Below, piece after piece: positions 35,208-43,492 of a stretch of 64,000 nucleotides of DNA; positions within the stretch are counted from its first letter, which is position 1, and every line of letters begins with the position of its first letter. The translations under genes and the position numbers were made by a program. Under the pieces are notes generated by a model. That model searched no databases. It had not been told where the DNA came from and saw nothing but the letters and a program-made list of their open reading frames with translations. Origin of the DNA: Vulcanimicrobiota bacterium (lineage in GTDB: Bacteria; Vulcanimicrobiota; Xenobia; Xenobiales; JADMJV01); NCBI GenBank assembly GCA_019637395.1, contig JAHBVR010000028.1, forward strand, positions 10,915 through 74,914. The letters are read 5' to 3'.

Positions 35208-36505
35208 TTAAGCTTAAGCGTCTGCTCGCGCGCCTTGTCCAGGTGCAGTTCCTCGTGGAACTGCGTCCAGACGCCGTTCTCGGCCACCGCCTGGAGAACG
35301 TGATGGCCTTCTTTGAACCAGGTATCGATCTCCAGCTGGCGTTTTCCGTCCAGGTTGGGAGCCATGCGCACCAACTGAAACTCGTGGTCCTTGGCGCCGG
35401 GCAGACCGAAGAAAGTGGAGTCCTGATGGGCCTGCGCCAACTGCTGAGCGTCGGCGCCGGCGAGATCGGTAACAAAGCCCGGTCCGATCTGCTCGGCAAT
35501 ATAGGCCTCTAACTGCCCGTCCCCAACCAACTCCCGCCCGTTGGAGGTGGCCAGCCGCTCGCCTTGATTCACCTGATAAGAATCGAGACCGGCCAGCTTG
35601 TTCTCGAGCTGAAAGGGCGTCAGCCGCGGATTTTGGTCCAACTCGCGCAGCACCTGACCGGCCACGATCGGCGTGGCGAAGGAAGTGCCGCTATTGACCC
35701 CGCTCTCCCCCTCCGGACTGTGCCAGGCGATGTCCTCGCCCAGAGCGCGCACTTCCACCCCCGCGTGCGGCGAGTTCAGCGACGACTCCCGGCCCTGAGC
35801 ATCGTTGGCTCCCACCACCGTGACGTAGTCGCACACCAGAATGTTGCGAAAAGCGCTGGGGCTAGCCTCCACGCCCATCTGCTCGAGCTGGCGCGCGAAA
35901 TCCCCGTGGTTCCCGGCCGCCACCACATAGGTAAGGCCGTGGTTGTATGCCTCTCGCGCCGCCAGCTGATATTCCTTACGAGCTTTCAGCACCAGCGGGT
36001 CCTTGCCCGCCACCGCGTCGGCCTCATCCAGCAGAGCCTGGCAAATCTGCGCGGCGCTGGCCTCGGGCTGACCCAACGTTTGAGCTACGCCCTGGCGGAA
36101 AGCCTGATTGTTGACTACGCCGTCGAAAATCATCTCCAACTGGCGCGCGCTGGTCTCTCCCTGCGACTGGCTGATCACCTGAACAGACGGTTGCTCCTGC
36201 ACGATCGTCTGCAAATTGCGAGCCGTGGCCGCATAAAAGCCGGCCAGATTGCGCGCTGTCATAGCCCTGAAGGCAGTCACAAAATCCAGCTTATTCTCCT
36301 TGATCAGTTTGGTCAGATCGGCCTGGGGTGGCTCATTCTGCATCCGTTGAATCTGATCAGACTGTAAATCGCTGTGTCCGAGCAACACCGACTCCACCGC
36401 CTGACCGTGAGGAAACCCGTTCGGATCGCCGTCAAAATCATCCAGCAGCGCCAGGCGAGGGGCGCGTTCCCGAGGTTCGGCGTAACCGGTGGAGAGAATC
36501 TTCAT
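35204..36505 (-). CDS. Subtilisin-like S8 family serine protease
   Basis: 433 residues. The catalytic set is present: Asp22 or Asp23 (LALLDDFDG), His33 (FPHGQAVESVLLG), oxyanion Asn199 (VVAAGNHGD) and Ser275 (SGTSFATPIVAG). A helical insertion of about 120 residues lies between the His and Asn regions. No signal peptide or propeptide is visible: the catalytic Asp comes 22 residues from the start, so it is either cytoplasmic or exported by another route. The last 100 residues are an unidentified beta-rich tail. It converges on the lectin gene with a four-base overlap. Confidence 0.85.
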   Translation of the reverse strand: MKILSTGYAEPRERAPRLALLDDFDGDPNGFPHGQAVESVLLGHSDLQSDQIQRMQNEPPQADLTKLIKENKLDFVTAFRAMTARNLAGFYAATARNLQTIVQEQPSVQVISQSQGETSARQLEMIFDGVVNNQAFRQGVAQTLGQPEASAAQICQALLDEADAVAGKDPLVLKARKEYQLAAREAYNHGLTYVVAAGNHGDFARQLEQMGVEASPSAFRNILVCDYVTVVGANDAQGRESSLNSPHAGVEVRALGEDIAWHSPEGESGVNSGTSFATPIVAGQVLRELDQNPRLTPFQLENKLAGLDSYQVNQGERLATSNGRELVGDGQLEAYIAEQIGPGFVTDLAGADAQQLAQAHQDSTFFGLPGAKDHEFQLVRMAPNLDGKRQLEIDTWFKEGHHVLQAVAENGVWTQFHEELHLDKAREQTLKLN

Positions 36506-36925
36506 GGCCCGATTCTATTCCGCTTTATTTAAGGGTTGTACCGACCGAAATGTTGCCGTTGCGCCAAAGCGAGCTGCTCAGAATCACCATCGCCCAACAA
36601 CGTCGTCCTCCTGGCGGCCGCGCCCCGGAACGCTCCGACTTCACTGGAGGTAGGAGACAACAACTCCGGCTTTGGCGACTCCCGGCCGATAGCGAAGTTA
36701 GCACTCATCCAGCAGTGCTCCCCAAAGGCCTCCCCGCACCCTTCTAGAAAGAACTTCAAGGAAAGTTCGTACAGGACAACCCCAAACCGCCGCCGCGACT
36801 ATAATGGTGGGTGATGAACGCTCAGTCCGCCACCCCCAGCGACGGGCAGTCGTCTATAAAGATAAGAGAGGTTGCGGTCTTACGACGACAACCTCTCTCC
36901 CATTACCCAAGGCGCATACCTGTAG
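36506..36925. other. Gene-poor stretch before the Abi remnant
   Basis: Short frames are open on both strands but none resembles a known family or has a good ribosome-binding site. It includes the promoter side of the S8 protease and, at 36865-36898, a perfect 10-base inverted repeat (AGAGAGGTTG and CAACCTCTCT) with a 14-base loop. It may be debris from the same event that truncated the Abi gene. Confidence 0.4.
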
Positions 36926-37408
36926 AGGGGCCAACTGGCGCTGGGCACTAAAACGTATGCCTGGTATGACCTGGAAATCTTCGCTGAGCCGGAGCGTCGG
37001 CAAATGAACAAAGCCAAAAGTTACCTCAGCGACGAGGGAAAGACGGTGACCGCTCCTCGGATGGTAGCCGCCCTTTCCTTCGGTTTCTGGGTCGGACTCT
37101 TGCGCAGTTCTTATGCCCGCACGCTCTGGAACACCTGCCTTCATAAAGCTTTTGCGGCCAACCCTTCACTCAAGCACAAAGATGCGCATGACCGTTTCGC
37201 CTCGATTCTGAGCCTGCGCAATCGGGTGGCCCATCACGAGCCAATCATTTTTCGCCATCGCGACCTTTTGCTGGATGCTGAGCGAATCACCGAGGCCCTG
37301 GGCTGGATTGAACCTGCGGCCGCTCAGTGGTGCCGGGATGTGGCTCGTCTCGAAGTTGCAGCCGCCTATGGACTGGCCCGCAAGCTGGCAGCACCCTTGC
37401 CGGCCTGA
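36926..37408 (+). pseudogene. Abi_2-like abortive infection protein, 5'-truncated
   Basis: The frame contains the C-terminal part of an Abi-like protein: TWKTYAWYDLEI-like sequence before the first ATG at 37004, then ALSFGFWVGLLRSSYARTLW, and LRNRVAHHEPI with the HEPN-type R-x4-H motif, then WIEPAAAQWC. About 100-150 N-terminal residues normal for the family are missing, and an in-frame TAG at 36923 blocks the frame upstream. A 134-residue product from 37004 is possible but probably not functional. Family members act in phage defence as HEPN RNases. Confidence 0.7.
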
Positions 37409-37434
37409 ACCGAGGCTTTAGAGTTGACGGACCG

Positions 37435-37980
37435 CTAATAGTAGTTTTGATTGCGGCGCATGCCGGCGTTGTTGCCATAAACGTTGTTGCCATAAAGATA
37501 GCTGCCGGGATTGTTGTTATAGCCATTGCCGTATTGACCATTGTAACCGTTGTTGTTGTAACCGCCCTGGCCGTTAAAACCGCGATTAGGATCGACAATG
37601 CTGCGGCTGTAATTGTTCCAGCCGGCGGCCATGTTGCGGCGGTTCTGTATAAAGGCATCTTCTCGCTGGCGCATCATGGCCACACGCGGGTCGGTGCCGC
37701 TGTTCGTGTTGGCGGGGGTGTACGTATTGTTGGTCAGCGTCGAAGGATAGGTCCAGTTCTCCGGACGGAAGCAGGCGAACTGGTAACTCTCATCGCGAGC
37801 TGGAGCTTCAGGCCGGGCTTGAAAAGTAGGCTGCTGATAGGCCGGGGCGGCCGCCGGGGCCGCACTCGGAGTCCAACTATCCGAAGGCGCCACATAGGTA
37901 GCCGGCGCTCCTGGAGGCGGTGGCAGGAACGGCAGCGGGGCGCCGGTGTTGATCGAAAAACCGTTGGATGGGATATTCAT
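37435..37980 (-). CDS. Asn/Gly/Tyr-rich protein next to the FliF-FliG-FlhA fusion
   Basis: 181 residues, no Sec signal. The start MNIPSNGFSINTG is followed by a Pro/Ala-rich stretch (40 residues), a short ordered part with YQFACFRPENWTYPS, then a C-terminal low-complexity region (about 125-181) dominated by Asn, Gly and Tyr (GQGGYNNNGYNGQYGNGYNN). Such tails are sticky or phase-separating in other proteins. Its GFSI at residues 7-10 recurs at the same place in the deiminase gene at 41932. It is divergent from the fusion gene, sharing the regulatory gap. Function unknown; a secreted substrate is an inference. Confidence 0.6.
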   Translation of the reverse strand: MNIPSNGFSINTGAPLPFLPPPPGAPATYVAPSDSWTPSAAPAAAPAYQQPTFQARPEAPARDESYQFACFRPENWTYPSTLTNNTYTPANTNSGTDPRVAMMRQREDAFIQNRRNMAAGWNNYSRSIVDPNRGFNGQGGYNNNGYNGQYGNGYNNNPGSYLYGNNVYGNNAGMRRNQNYY

Positions 37981-38009
37981 CCCAACGATTCTAAGCGCAG
38001 AACTCGACT

Positions 38010-38044
38010 TTGTTAAGAAACATAGTTCGCATGTTTCTTAACAA
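38010..38044. promoter_or_regulatory. 14-base inverted repeat in the divergent promoter region
   Basis: TTGTTAAGAAACAT and ATGTTTCTTAACAA are perfect arms around a seven-base centre. The element lies 30 bases from the start of the Asn-rich gene and about 100 bases from the fusion gene, in an AT-rich gap, so an operator for both genes is more likely than a terminator. Confidence 0.5.
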
Positions 38045-38110
38045 TTTAAGTCGGCCGTCAGGCTTTTTTCAGACCAGCGGCTCGTTCACACAGTGTTCAC
38101 AGGCGCTTTC

Positions 38111-38116
38111 TATAAT
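38111..38116 (+). promoter_or_regulatory. Possible -10 element of the fusion gene
   Basis: A perfect TATAAT lies 34 bases before the TTG start. A TTCACA at 38085-38090 is 20 bases upstream, too far for a standard -35, so the promoter may need an activator. Confidence 0.45.
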
Positions 38117-38129
38117 GAGGTGCTGTCCG

Positions 38130-38136
38130 AAGGAGG
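38130..38136 (+). promoter_or_regulatory. Strong ribosome-binding site fixing a TTG start
   Basis: AAGGAGG stands eight bases before the TTG at 38145. Upstream in-frame ATG codons (38010, 38115) lack any such site, and 38010 falls inside the inverted repeat. Confidence 0.7.
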
Positions 38137-38144
38137 TTCGACGT

Positions 38145-40607
38145 TTGACTGGTTTTTCAACCGGGCTGAGGACAGGCAGGTGCGGGAAACGGCTATTGCG
38201 GGTGGATGCCTTGTGGTCGCTTTTTTCTCGCCTCTCTGTCTCGGCCATTTGTCTGTGTATCGCGTTCGGCATTAGCTTCCTACTTCTTGCGGTCCGGTCT
38301 ATGCACCAGGCCCTGCGACTAGACCAGACCCCGGAAATACGCCAGCTGGAACAGCCCACCAGCGTATTTCTCTCGCAAATCGGAGTGCGCGGCCACGTGC
38401 GCGTGCTGCAAACCTCACCGCTTCACCTGCTGGTGAACGTCAACTGCACCGAGCCCAGCCGCCAGGCGCTGGAAAGACAACTGCACAACCTCTACAACAT
38501 CCAGGAGAGCCGCGGCGACCAGCTCATGGTGGTCAGTAGCAACACCCCCCCCGTCTGGCGTGACTCGCCCTATCCCGCCTACCTCCTGGGCTGCCTGGCC
38601 AACGCCTCGCTGGGGCTGGCCCTGGGCGCCATCCTGGTGCAGGCCGGCCAGCGCTGGCAACGCCGTCCCCGCGGGAAGAGCAAGCTGCTCTGGCTCTCTC
38701 CGCTGGCCACCGGCGCAGCCGTGCTCTGGGCCTCGGCCCCGCCCGCCGCCCTGCTCGTCCACCTGCTGGCCCTGTTGCTCTTGAAGCTACGGCGGCGGCG
38801 CCTCACCCAACAACTGCGCCGGCGCACCATTGTCAACGGCAAACAGGAAGCGGCCATCATTCTGATGAGCTACGCCCCGGAAATCAGTGCTCAGTTGTTT
38901 AAAGAACTGAGTTTTGACGCCGTCCACGACATTACCCTGGAAATCTCCAAGTTGCCCTCCATTCCACCCGACCTGCGCGTGGCCGTGCTGGCCACCTTCG
39001 ACGGCTGCCTGAAGCAAACCCGTAGCGGAGCCGGCTCGGAACGAGTGGAGCCGAAGCTCTTCGCAACGGTGTTGGAAACCTACTACTTGAACTCTCCGCT
39101 GTACGGCACTCTGGTGTCCGGGCCCCCGGCCGTGGCCCGCCGGCCAGGCAACTATCGCTGGCTGAGAAACCTGGCAGCCGGGGCGCTCACCCTGGTAAGC
39201 CTGGCTCCTCTGGGGCTGTGCCTGGTTCCCCAAGCGCAGCCCCCGCTCAAGAGCGAACTGCAGCGCTTGAGCGCCGCCCGACCCACGGCCGTGGCCATCA
39301 TCGTGCGCGAGGGCCAGGCGCGGGCTCTGGTGGGACTGGGCACCGACAATCTGAACGCCCTTCGACCGCTGGTGGCCGAATGTGCCGCCCGACTCGGCTA
39401 TGATCCGGTGCAGGTAGACTGCCTCGGCATCACCCGCCGCTACCATTTCCCCTTCCGCCTGCTCGGCGCTCTGCTCGGCGCAGCCGGCTTGCTGGCGCTG
39501 CTCTGGCCGCGCCGCACGCTGGTCAAAGTGGTGGAGAAGGTGGTCGAGATCCCCGCCCCCCCAACCCCGGTCGCTGCCAAACCGGCCAGTGGCACCCCCG
39601 AGAGCGTGAGCAAGCTGATGCCGGTCGACGAAGTCAGCCTGGAAGTCGGTCGTGGTTTGCTCGCCCTGGTCGATCCTAACCAGGGCGCCAAACTGCTCGA
39701 ACGTGTCGGAGCCATTCGAAGCCACCTGGCCACGGAACTGGGCCTGGTCGTACCGGGCATTCGCTTTCGCGACCATCTCGCGCTCAAACGGGACGAGTAC
39801 GTCATCCGCGTGCGCGACGTGGAAGTGGCCAGAGGCATTACCCATCCCAACCGCTACCTGGCCATGCTTCCCGACGACAAACTCGATCAGCTCCAGGGCG
39901 AACGCGTCCTGGACCCGACCTACGGACAACCCGCCGTCTGGATCAACCCCGAACAGCGGGCCGATGCCGAGCGGCTGGGCGCCCTGATCTACGACCCTGT
40001 TTCGGTGGTGGCCAGCCAGTTGACCCAGGCCCTGCGCGAGCACGCGGCCGAGGTCCTCACCTTCAACGCCTGCCTGGAGCTGCTCAAGCAGCCCCAGCTT
40101 CAGGCGGCTCTGGAACAACTGGAGCGTCGCGGTTGCGACCGCGTCGCTCTCTGGAAAATCCTCAAAGACCTTCTGCGCCAACAGGTTTGCATCCGCGACC
40201 TGAACAGCATTTTAGAAGGCCTTCTGGAAAACGCCACTGGTGATACTCCTCACGAAATGAGGGTGGAACTCGCCCGGCAGGCCGTCCGCGACCATATTGT
40301 CCAGGAATTGTGTGGTTCGAACCGCGCCCAGGCTCCCCAAGAGCTGGTGCTCTGGCGAGTGACACCCGAACTCCTGCAACTGCTTCAGGAAGGGCCGGAG
40401 GCTCGGGCGGAGTTGCTGAGCAAGCTGACGCTGGTCGGCGAAAGAATGCACAACGCCGGACACGCGGCCGTCCTGCTGGTGACCCCGGAGTTTCGCTCCG
40501 AGCTGCAAAGCGTGATTCGCCCCTTGAAAGGAACGCGCGTGCTGTCCACGGCGGAACTGCCCGAATGGGTGCAGGTGCGCTTCTTCCACGGGGAAGGCAA
40601 GCTCTAA
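38145..40607 (+). CDS. Composite membrane protein with FliF-like, FliG-N-like and FlhA-C-like parts
   Basis: 820 residues from TTG. In order: transmembrane helix (28-52); periplasmic segment (65-141) ending ESRGDQLMVVSS, like the RGD-type end of the FliF stalk; helices (142-215); cytoplasmic segment (227-300) with GKQEAAIILMSYAPEISAQL and ELSFDAVHDITLEISKL, like the FliG N-domain that binds FliF; helix (340-362); a second FliF-like periplasmic segment (365-435, LRPLVAECAARLGYDPVQVD); helix (436-455); and a C-terminal FlhA/SctV cytoplasmic domain (490-820), with EVGRGLLALVDPN, VVPGIRFRDHL, LDPTYGQPAVWI and DPVSVVASQLTQ matching the true FlhA at 50.7-52.8 kb. The FlhA membrane channel (first 330 residues) is absent. 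It ends in a terminator. A remodelled export gate or basal-body hub is inferred. Confidence 0.75.
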   Translation: MTGFSTGLRTGRCGKRLLRVDALWSLFSRLSVSAICLCIAFGISFLLLAVRSMHQALRLDQTPEIRQLEQPTSVFLSQIGVRGHVRVLQTSPLHLLVNVNCTEPSRQALERQLHNLYNIQESRGDQLMVVSSNTPPVWRDSPYPAYLLGCLANASLGLALGAILVQAGQRWQRRPRGKSKLLWLSPLATGAAVLWASAPPAALLVHLLALLLLKLRRRRLTQQLRRRTIVNGKQEAAIILMSYAPEISAQLFKELSFDAVHDITLEISKLPSIPPDLRVAVLATFDGCLKQTRSGAGSERVEPKLFATVLETYYLNSPLYGTLVSGPPAVARRPGNYRWLRNLAAGALTLVSLAPLGLCLVPQAQPPLKSELQRLSAARPTAVAIIVREGQARALVGLGTDNLNALRPLVAECAARLGYDPVQVDCLGITRRYHFPFRLLGALLGAAGLLALLWPRRTLVKVVEKVVEIPAPPTPVAAKPASGTPESVSKLMPVDEVSLEVGRGLLALVDPNQGAKLLERVGAIRSHLATELGLVVPGIRFRDHLALKRDEYVIRVRDVEVARGITHPNRYLAMLPDDKLDQLQGERVLDPTYGQPAVWINPEQRADAERLGALIYDPVSVVASQLTQALREHAAEVLTFNACLELLKQPQLQAALEQLERRGCDRVALWKILKDLLRQQVCIRDLNSILEGLLENATGDTPHEMRVELARQAVRDHIVQELCGSNRAQAPQELVLWRVTPELLQLLQEGPEARAELLSKLTLVGERMHNAGHAAVLLVTPEFRSELQSVIRPLKGTRVLSTAELPEWVQVRFFHGEGKL

Positions 40608-40640
40608 AAGACCGGGGAGCTGACGCTCCCCGGTCTTTTT
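40606..40640 (+). terminator. Rho-independent terminator after the fusion gene
   Basis: A perfect stem (AAAAGACCGGGGAGC and GCTCCCCGGTCTTTT) with a TGAC loop, ending in a T run, starts at the stop codon. Its A-rich left arm makes it bidirectional. Confidence 0.92.
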
Positions 40641-40687
40641 AGGGTCACCGAAGAGGCCTTTGGGCAATTTTTGATAACTCTCCGAGT

Positions 40688-41929
40688 ATGAATCAGACGA
40701 CCGTGAAGATCCGCCCCGCCTTTATCCATCCGGCCTTGTCGCGCCTGGTGTTGTGGCTACTGGTGCTGGGCATCGCTTTCTGGACTCTTGAGCAAATCAA
40801 GACCACCCTGACTGTCTTTGGCCTGGCTTTCCTGATCGCCTATCTGCTCAACTCGGTGGTCACCTGGCTGGAAAGGCGCTACCAATTCCCCCGCGGCCGG
40901 GCCATCTTGCTGGTCTACCTGGTCCTGTTCACCACCGGGGCGGTGGCCACCGCCCTGCTCGTCCCCATGATCGTGGGCCAGGTCAACGCCATGGTCACCC
41001 AACTTCCGGAGTTCTCCCAGCGCCTGACCGCCCTGGCCGGAATCCTGCAAGAAAACTACATCTCACGGGTCCCGCTGCAATATCAAGCACAGCTAGAAGA
41101 GGCACTGCGCAGCAGCGAGTCCTCGGCCGCGGAAATGGCCAAATCCATGCTGATGGGAATGCGCAATTTCATTCTCCACCTGGTATCAGCCGCTTTTCTC
41201 ATCTTCACCTCGCTGATCGTTTCCATCTACGTCATTCTACGCTGGGGCGGCATCTGGCAAAGCTTGCTGGAAATTTTGCCGCTCGGCTATCGGCACGAAA
41301 TCGTCAACCTGGCGCGCGATCTCAACAAAATCTTCGGCGGCTACCTCAAAGCTCAAATCACCCTGGCCAGCACCTGCGGATTACTCACTTTCGGATTGCT
41401 CATGCTGCACAGTCTGCTGATTCACTCCAACCCCTATGCTCTGGTCATCTCGGTAGTGGCCGCTCTGACCCTGCCCATTCCGGTGCTGAACCAGGTCATC
41501 CCGCCCATCACCGCCATCATTCTGGGCATGATCAACGTCGGTCACATGAGCTACGCCATCCAACTGGCGGTATTGGTCTACGCGGTCAACCTGGTGGTGG
41601 AACGCGTGCTGGCGCCCCGCATCATGAGCGAGGCCGTGGGCGTATCCCCTCTCTTCGTCTTGCTGGCCGCCTTCTCGGGAGCCGAGCTACTGGGTCCGGT
41701 CGGGGCTTTAGTCGGCGTCCCGCTGGCCGCCATGATCAAGTCCATCTTCGTCTGGTTCCACGGCCGTTTCCTTACTGTCGACGAGGAAGCCGAACAGGCT
41801 CACATGGCCTCTTTAGAAAGCGAGGAAATTGCCCTCAAGGCCCGTCTGCATACGGTGGAGGCGCGCCTGGCGGCCATGGAAGAACGGCAAGCCCGACGCA
41901 TTTCCCCCCGCCGCCGCCGTCTCAGCTAA
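40688..41929 (+). CDS. AI-2E family (PerM/YdiK-like) membrane transporter
   Basis: 413 residues with about seven hydrophobic helices. Family marks: LVLGIAFWTLEQIKTTLTVFGLAFLIAYLLNSVVTWLER at the N-end, then a soluble helical region (ENYISRVPLQYQAQLEEAL), and the C-terminal core with FGGYLKAQITLA, PIPVLNQVIPPITAIILG and VERVLAPRIMSEAVGVSPLFVLLAAFSGAELLGPVGALVGVPLAA. Members export or exchange small molecules (AI-2, peptidoglycan precursors or Na+); the substrate here is unknown. The C-tail is a charged coiled coil (ALKARLHTVEARLAAMEERQ). It stands two bases before the deiminase gene. Confidence 0.9.
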   Translation: MNQTTVKIRPAFIHPALSRLVLWLLVLGIAFWTLEQIKTTLTVFGLAFLIAYLLNSVVTWLERRYQFPRGRAILLVYLVLFTTGAVATALLVPMIVGQVNAMVTQLPEFSQRLTALAGILQENYISRVPLQYQAQLEEALRSSESSAAEMAKSMLMGMRNFILHLVSAAFLIFTSLIVSIYVILRWGGIWQSLLEILPLGYRHEIVNLARDLNKIFGGYLKAQITLASTCGLLTFGLLMLHSLLIHSNPYALVISVVAALTLPIPVLNQVIPPITAIILGMINVGHMSYAIQLAVLVYAVNLVVERVLAPRIMSEAVGVSPLFVLLAAFSGAELLGPVGALVGVPLAAMIKSIFVWFHGRFLTVDEEAEQAHMASLESEEIALKARLHTVEARLAAMEERQARRISPRRRRLS

Positions 41930-41931
41930 AC

Positions 41932-43449
41932 ATGAATCCGTTAGGGCCCGGCTTTTCCATTCCCGATGGCCCCCAATGGTCGCGCCCGGCGGCGGAAAAG
42001 CCCACTGTTCAGCAAGACCGCCTGGAAACCAGCCAGACCAACCAGACCGGCCTGATGAAACCCGGTCTGGTCAAATCCGCCCCCAGCCTGGCCCAGGACT
42101 CTCCCCGCCCCTACCCTGCGGCCCCGGAAGACCTTTCCAAAGGTTCGGCCCTGGCCAATCTCAGCTCTAAAACCTCCAATAAAGCCGCCGCCCCCCTGCT
42201 GCCGGCCGGCCTGGCCCAGTGCCTGACCCAACTGGAGAAGCCCCCGCGCGCCGCCGAAGACGCCAATCCCACGCCGGACGGCTGGAAACTGCCCGCCAAC
42301 CCCAACTCCACGCCCCTGCGCCCGCGCGACCTTTTCGATATTCCGGTGGGAACCGAAGACCTGGGCCCGCTTAAAATCGTTGCTTCCTCCCACGGGCGCA
42401 TCCGTGCTCTGCGCCTGCAGTGGCCGGAAGAGTTTCAAGAGCCGGCCTTCGGCGCCCAAAAAGCCGTGCTCATCGACCTGTGTACCCGCCTGCCCCAGGA
42501 CGTGCACTTCGAAGTGGTGGCCGAAGGCCTGGCCGCCGCCGCCCTGCCCGCCCTGTTGGCCGAATGGGAGCTACCGGCCGAGCGCATCCGCATCCATCCC
42601 CTGCACCTGCACGCCACCCCCGAACAAATCTATCATCCCATGACCATGTGGGCCCGGGACGCTGCCCTGTTGCTGCGCACCCAGGACGACCGGGAAGTCT
42701 TGCTGCTGCCCCGCTCTTTCCGCGGCGACTGCCAGGTCGACCCCAAACTCAACCGCCACGTGGTGCAGGGCACTGGAGCGGCTCCCGCCTGCCTTTCCCG
42801 GACTCTGCCGGAGCTTTTGGTGCGCCGCTCCACTCTCGGCTTCGAAGGCGGCGACGTGGTGGCCAGTCGCCAGTCGGCGCTCATCGGCGGCGAGGTGTTA
42901 GCCCGCAACATGAGCGAACTCAAGCTCGGCAAAGAGGCCGTCCTGGAACTCTTCCGCGAGCAGTTCGGATTGCCCGTCACGGTGGTGGCGCCCCCGCCCG
43001 AATTCCATCTGGATCTCGGTTTTACGTTCCTGGACGACCAGACGGTGGCCGTGGCCGATCCAGATGAAGGAATGCGCCTCACCGCCCACCTGCCCGAAAT
43101 GTCCCGCCTGATCCAGGCCACCCTGGACAAGGGAGTCACCGAGAAATATCAGCGCGCCGCTCAGCAACTGACGGCCCAGGGTTACCGGGTGGTCCGCCTT
43201 CCTAATCTATGCGGAGTGGGCCTGAGCACCCCCTACCTGACCTACAACAACGTGCTGCTGGAAAACTACGCCGGAGCCCGGCGCGTCTACCTGCCGGTCT
43301 ATGACGTTCCCCCGCTGGACGACCGTGCCCGCGAGATCTACCGTAGTCATGGCTTTCAGGTCGTGGACATGCCCTCGGCCCGCCTGAGTACAAAACTTTG
43401 GGGAGCCATCCGCTGCGCCACCGGAGAACTGCGCGTCAGCGATACCTGA
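41932..43449 (+). CDS. Pentein-fold (agmatine/peptidylarginine deiminase-like) hydrolase
   Basis: 505 residues. Residues 1-130 are Pro/Ser/Asn-rich and disordered. The pentein fold spans about 145-500, with Asp243 in MTMWARDAALLLR, EGGD (305-308), His359-x-Asp361 in FHLDLGF and Cys495 in GAIRCATGEL: all four residues used by guanidine-group-modifying enzymes such as agmatine and peptidylarginine deiminase. The His normally beside the Cys (HC) is Arg here, so substrate may differ. No Sec signal; the start MNPLGPGFSIPDG repeats the GFSI(7-10) of the Asn-rich gene. GFSI may be an export signal (inference). It lies two bases after the transporter gene. Confidence 0.75.
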   Translation: MNPLGPGFSIPDGPQWSRPAAEKPTVQQDRLETSQTNQTGLMKPGLVKSAPSLAQDSPRPYPAAPEDLSKGSALANLSSKTSNKAAAPLLPAGLAQCLTQLEKPPRAAEDANPTPDGWKLPANPNSTPLRPRDLFDIPVGTEDLGPLKIVASSHGRIRALRLQWPEEFQEPAFGAQKAVLIDLCTRLPQDVHFEVVAEGLAAAALPALLAEWELPAERIRIHPLHLHATPEQIYHPMTMWARDAALLLRTQDDREVLLLPRSFRGDCQVDPKLNRHVVQGTGAAPACLSRTLPELLVRRSTLGFEGGDVVASRQSALIGGEVLARNMSELKLGKEAVLELFREQFGLPVTVVAPPPEFHLDLGFTFLDDQTVAVADPDEGMRLTAHLPEMSRLIQATLDKGVTEKYQRAAQQLTAQGYRVVRLPNLCGVGLSTPYLTYNNVLLENYAGARRVYLPVYDVPPLDDRAREIYRSHGFQVVDMPSARLSTKLWGAIRCATGELRVSDT

Positions 43450-43492
43450 GGCGCACCGAGGGTCCCCCTGGTCGGAAGTCGAAGCGCAACTC

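Noticed and set aside
37327-38016. 229-codon plus-strand frame opposite the Asn-rich gene
   Set aside because: Val/Ile/Ala-rich shadow produced by Asn/Tyr codons on the other strand.
38145-40607. Possibility that the FlhA-C part of the fusion is an assembly duplicate of flhA
   Set aside because: The two C domains differ at most positions (for example EVGRGLLALVDPN versus EVGRGLLGLVNPD with diverged surroundings), so they are old paralogues, not a copy error.
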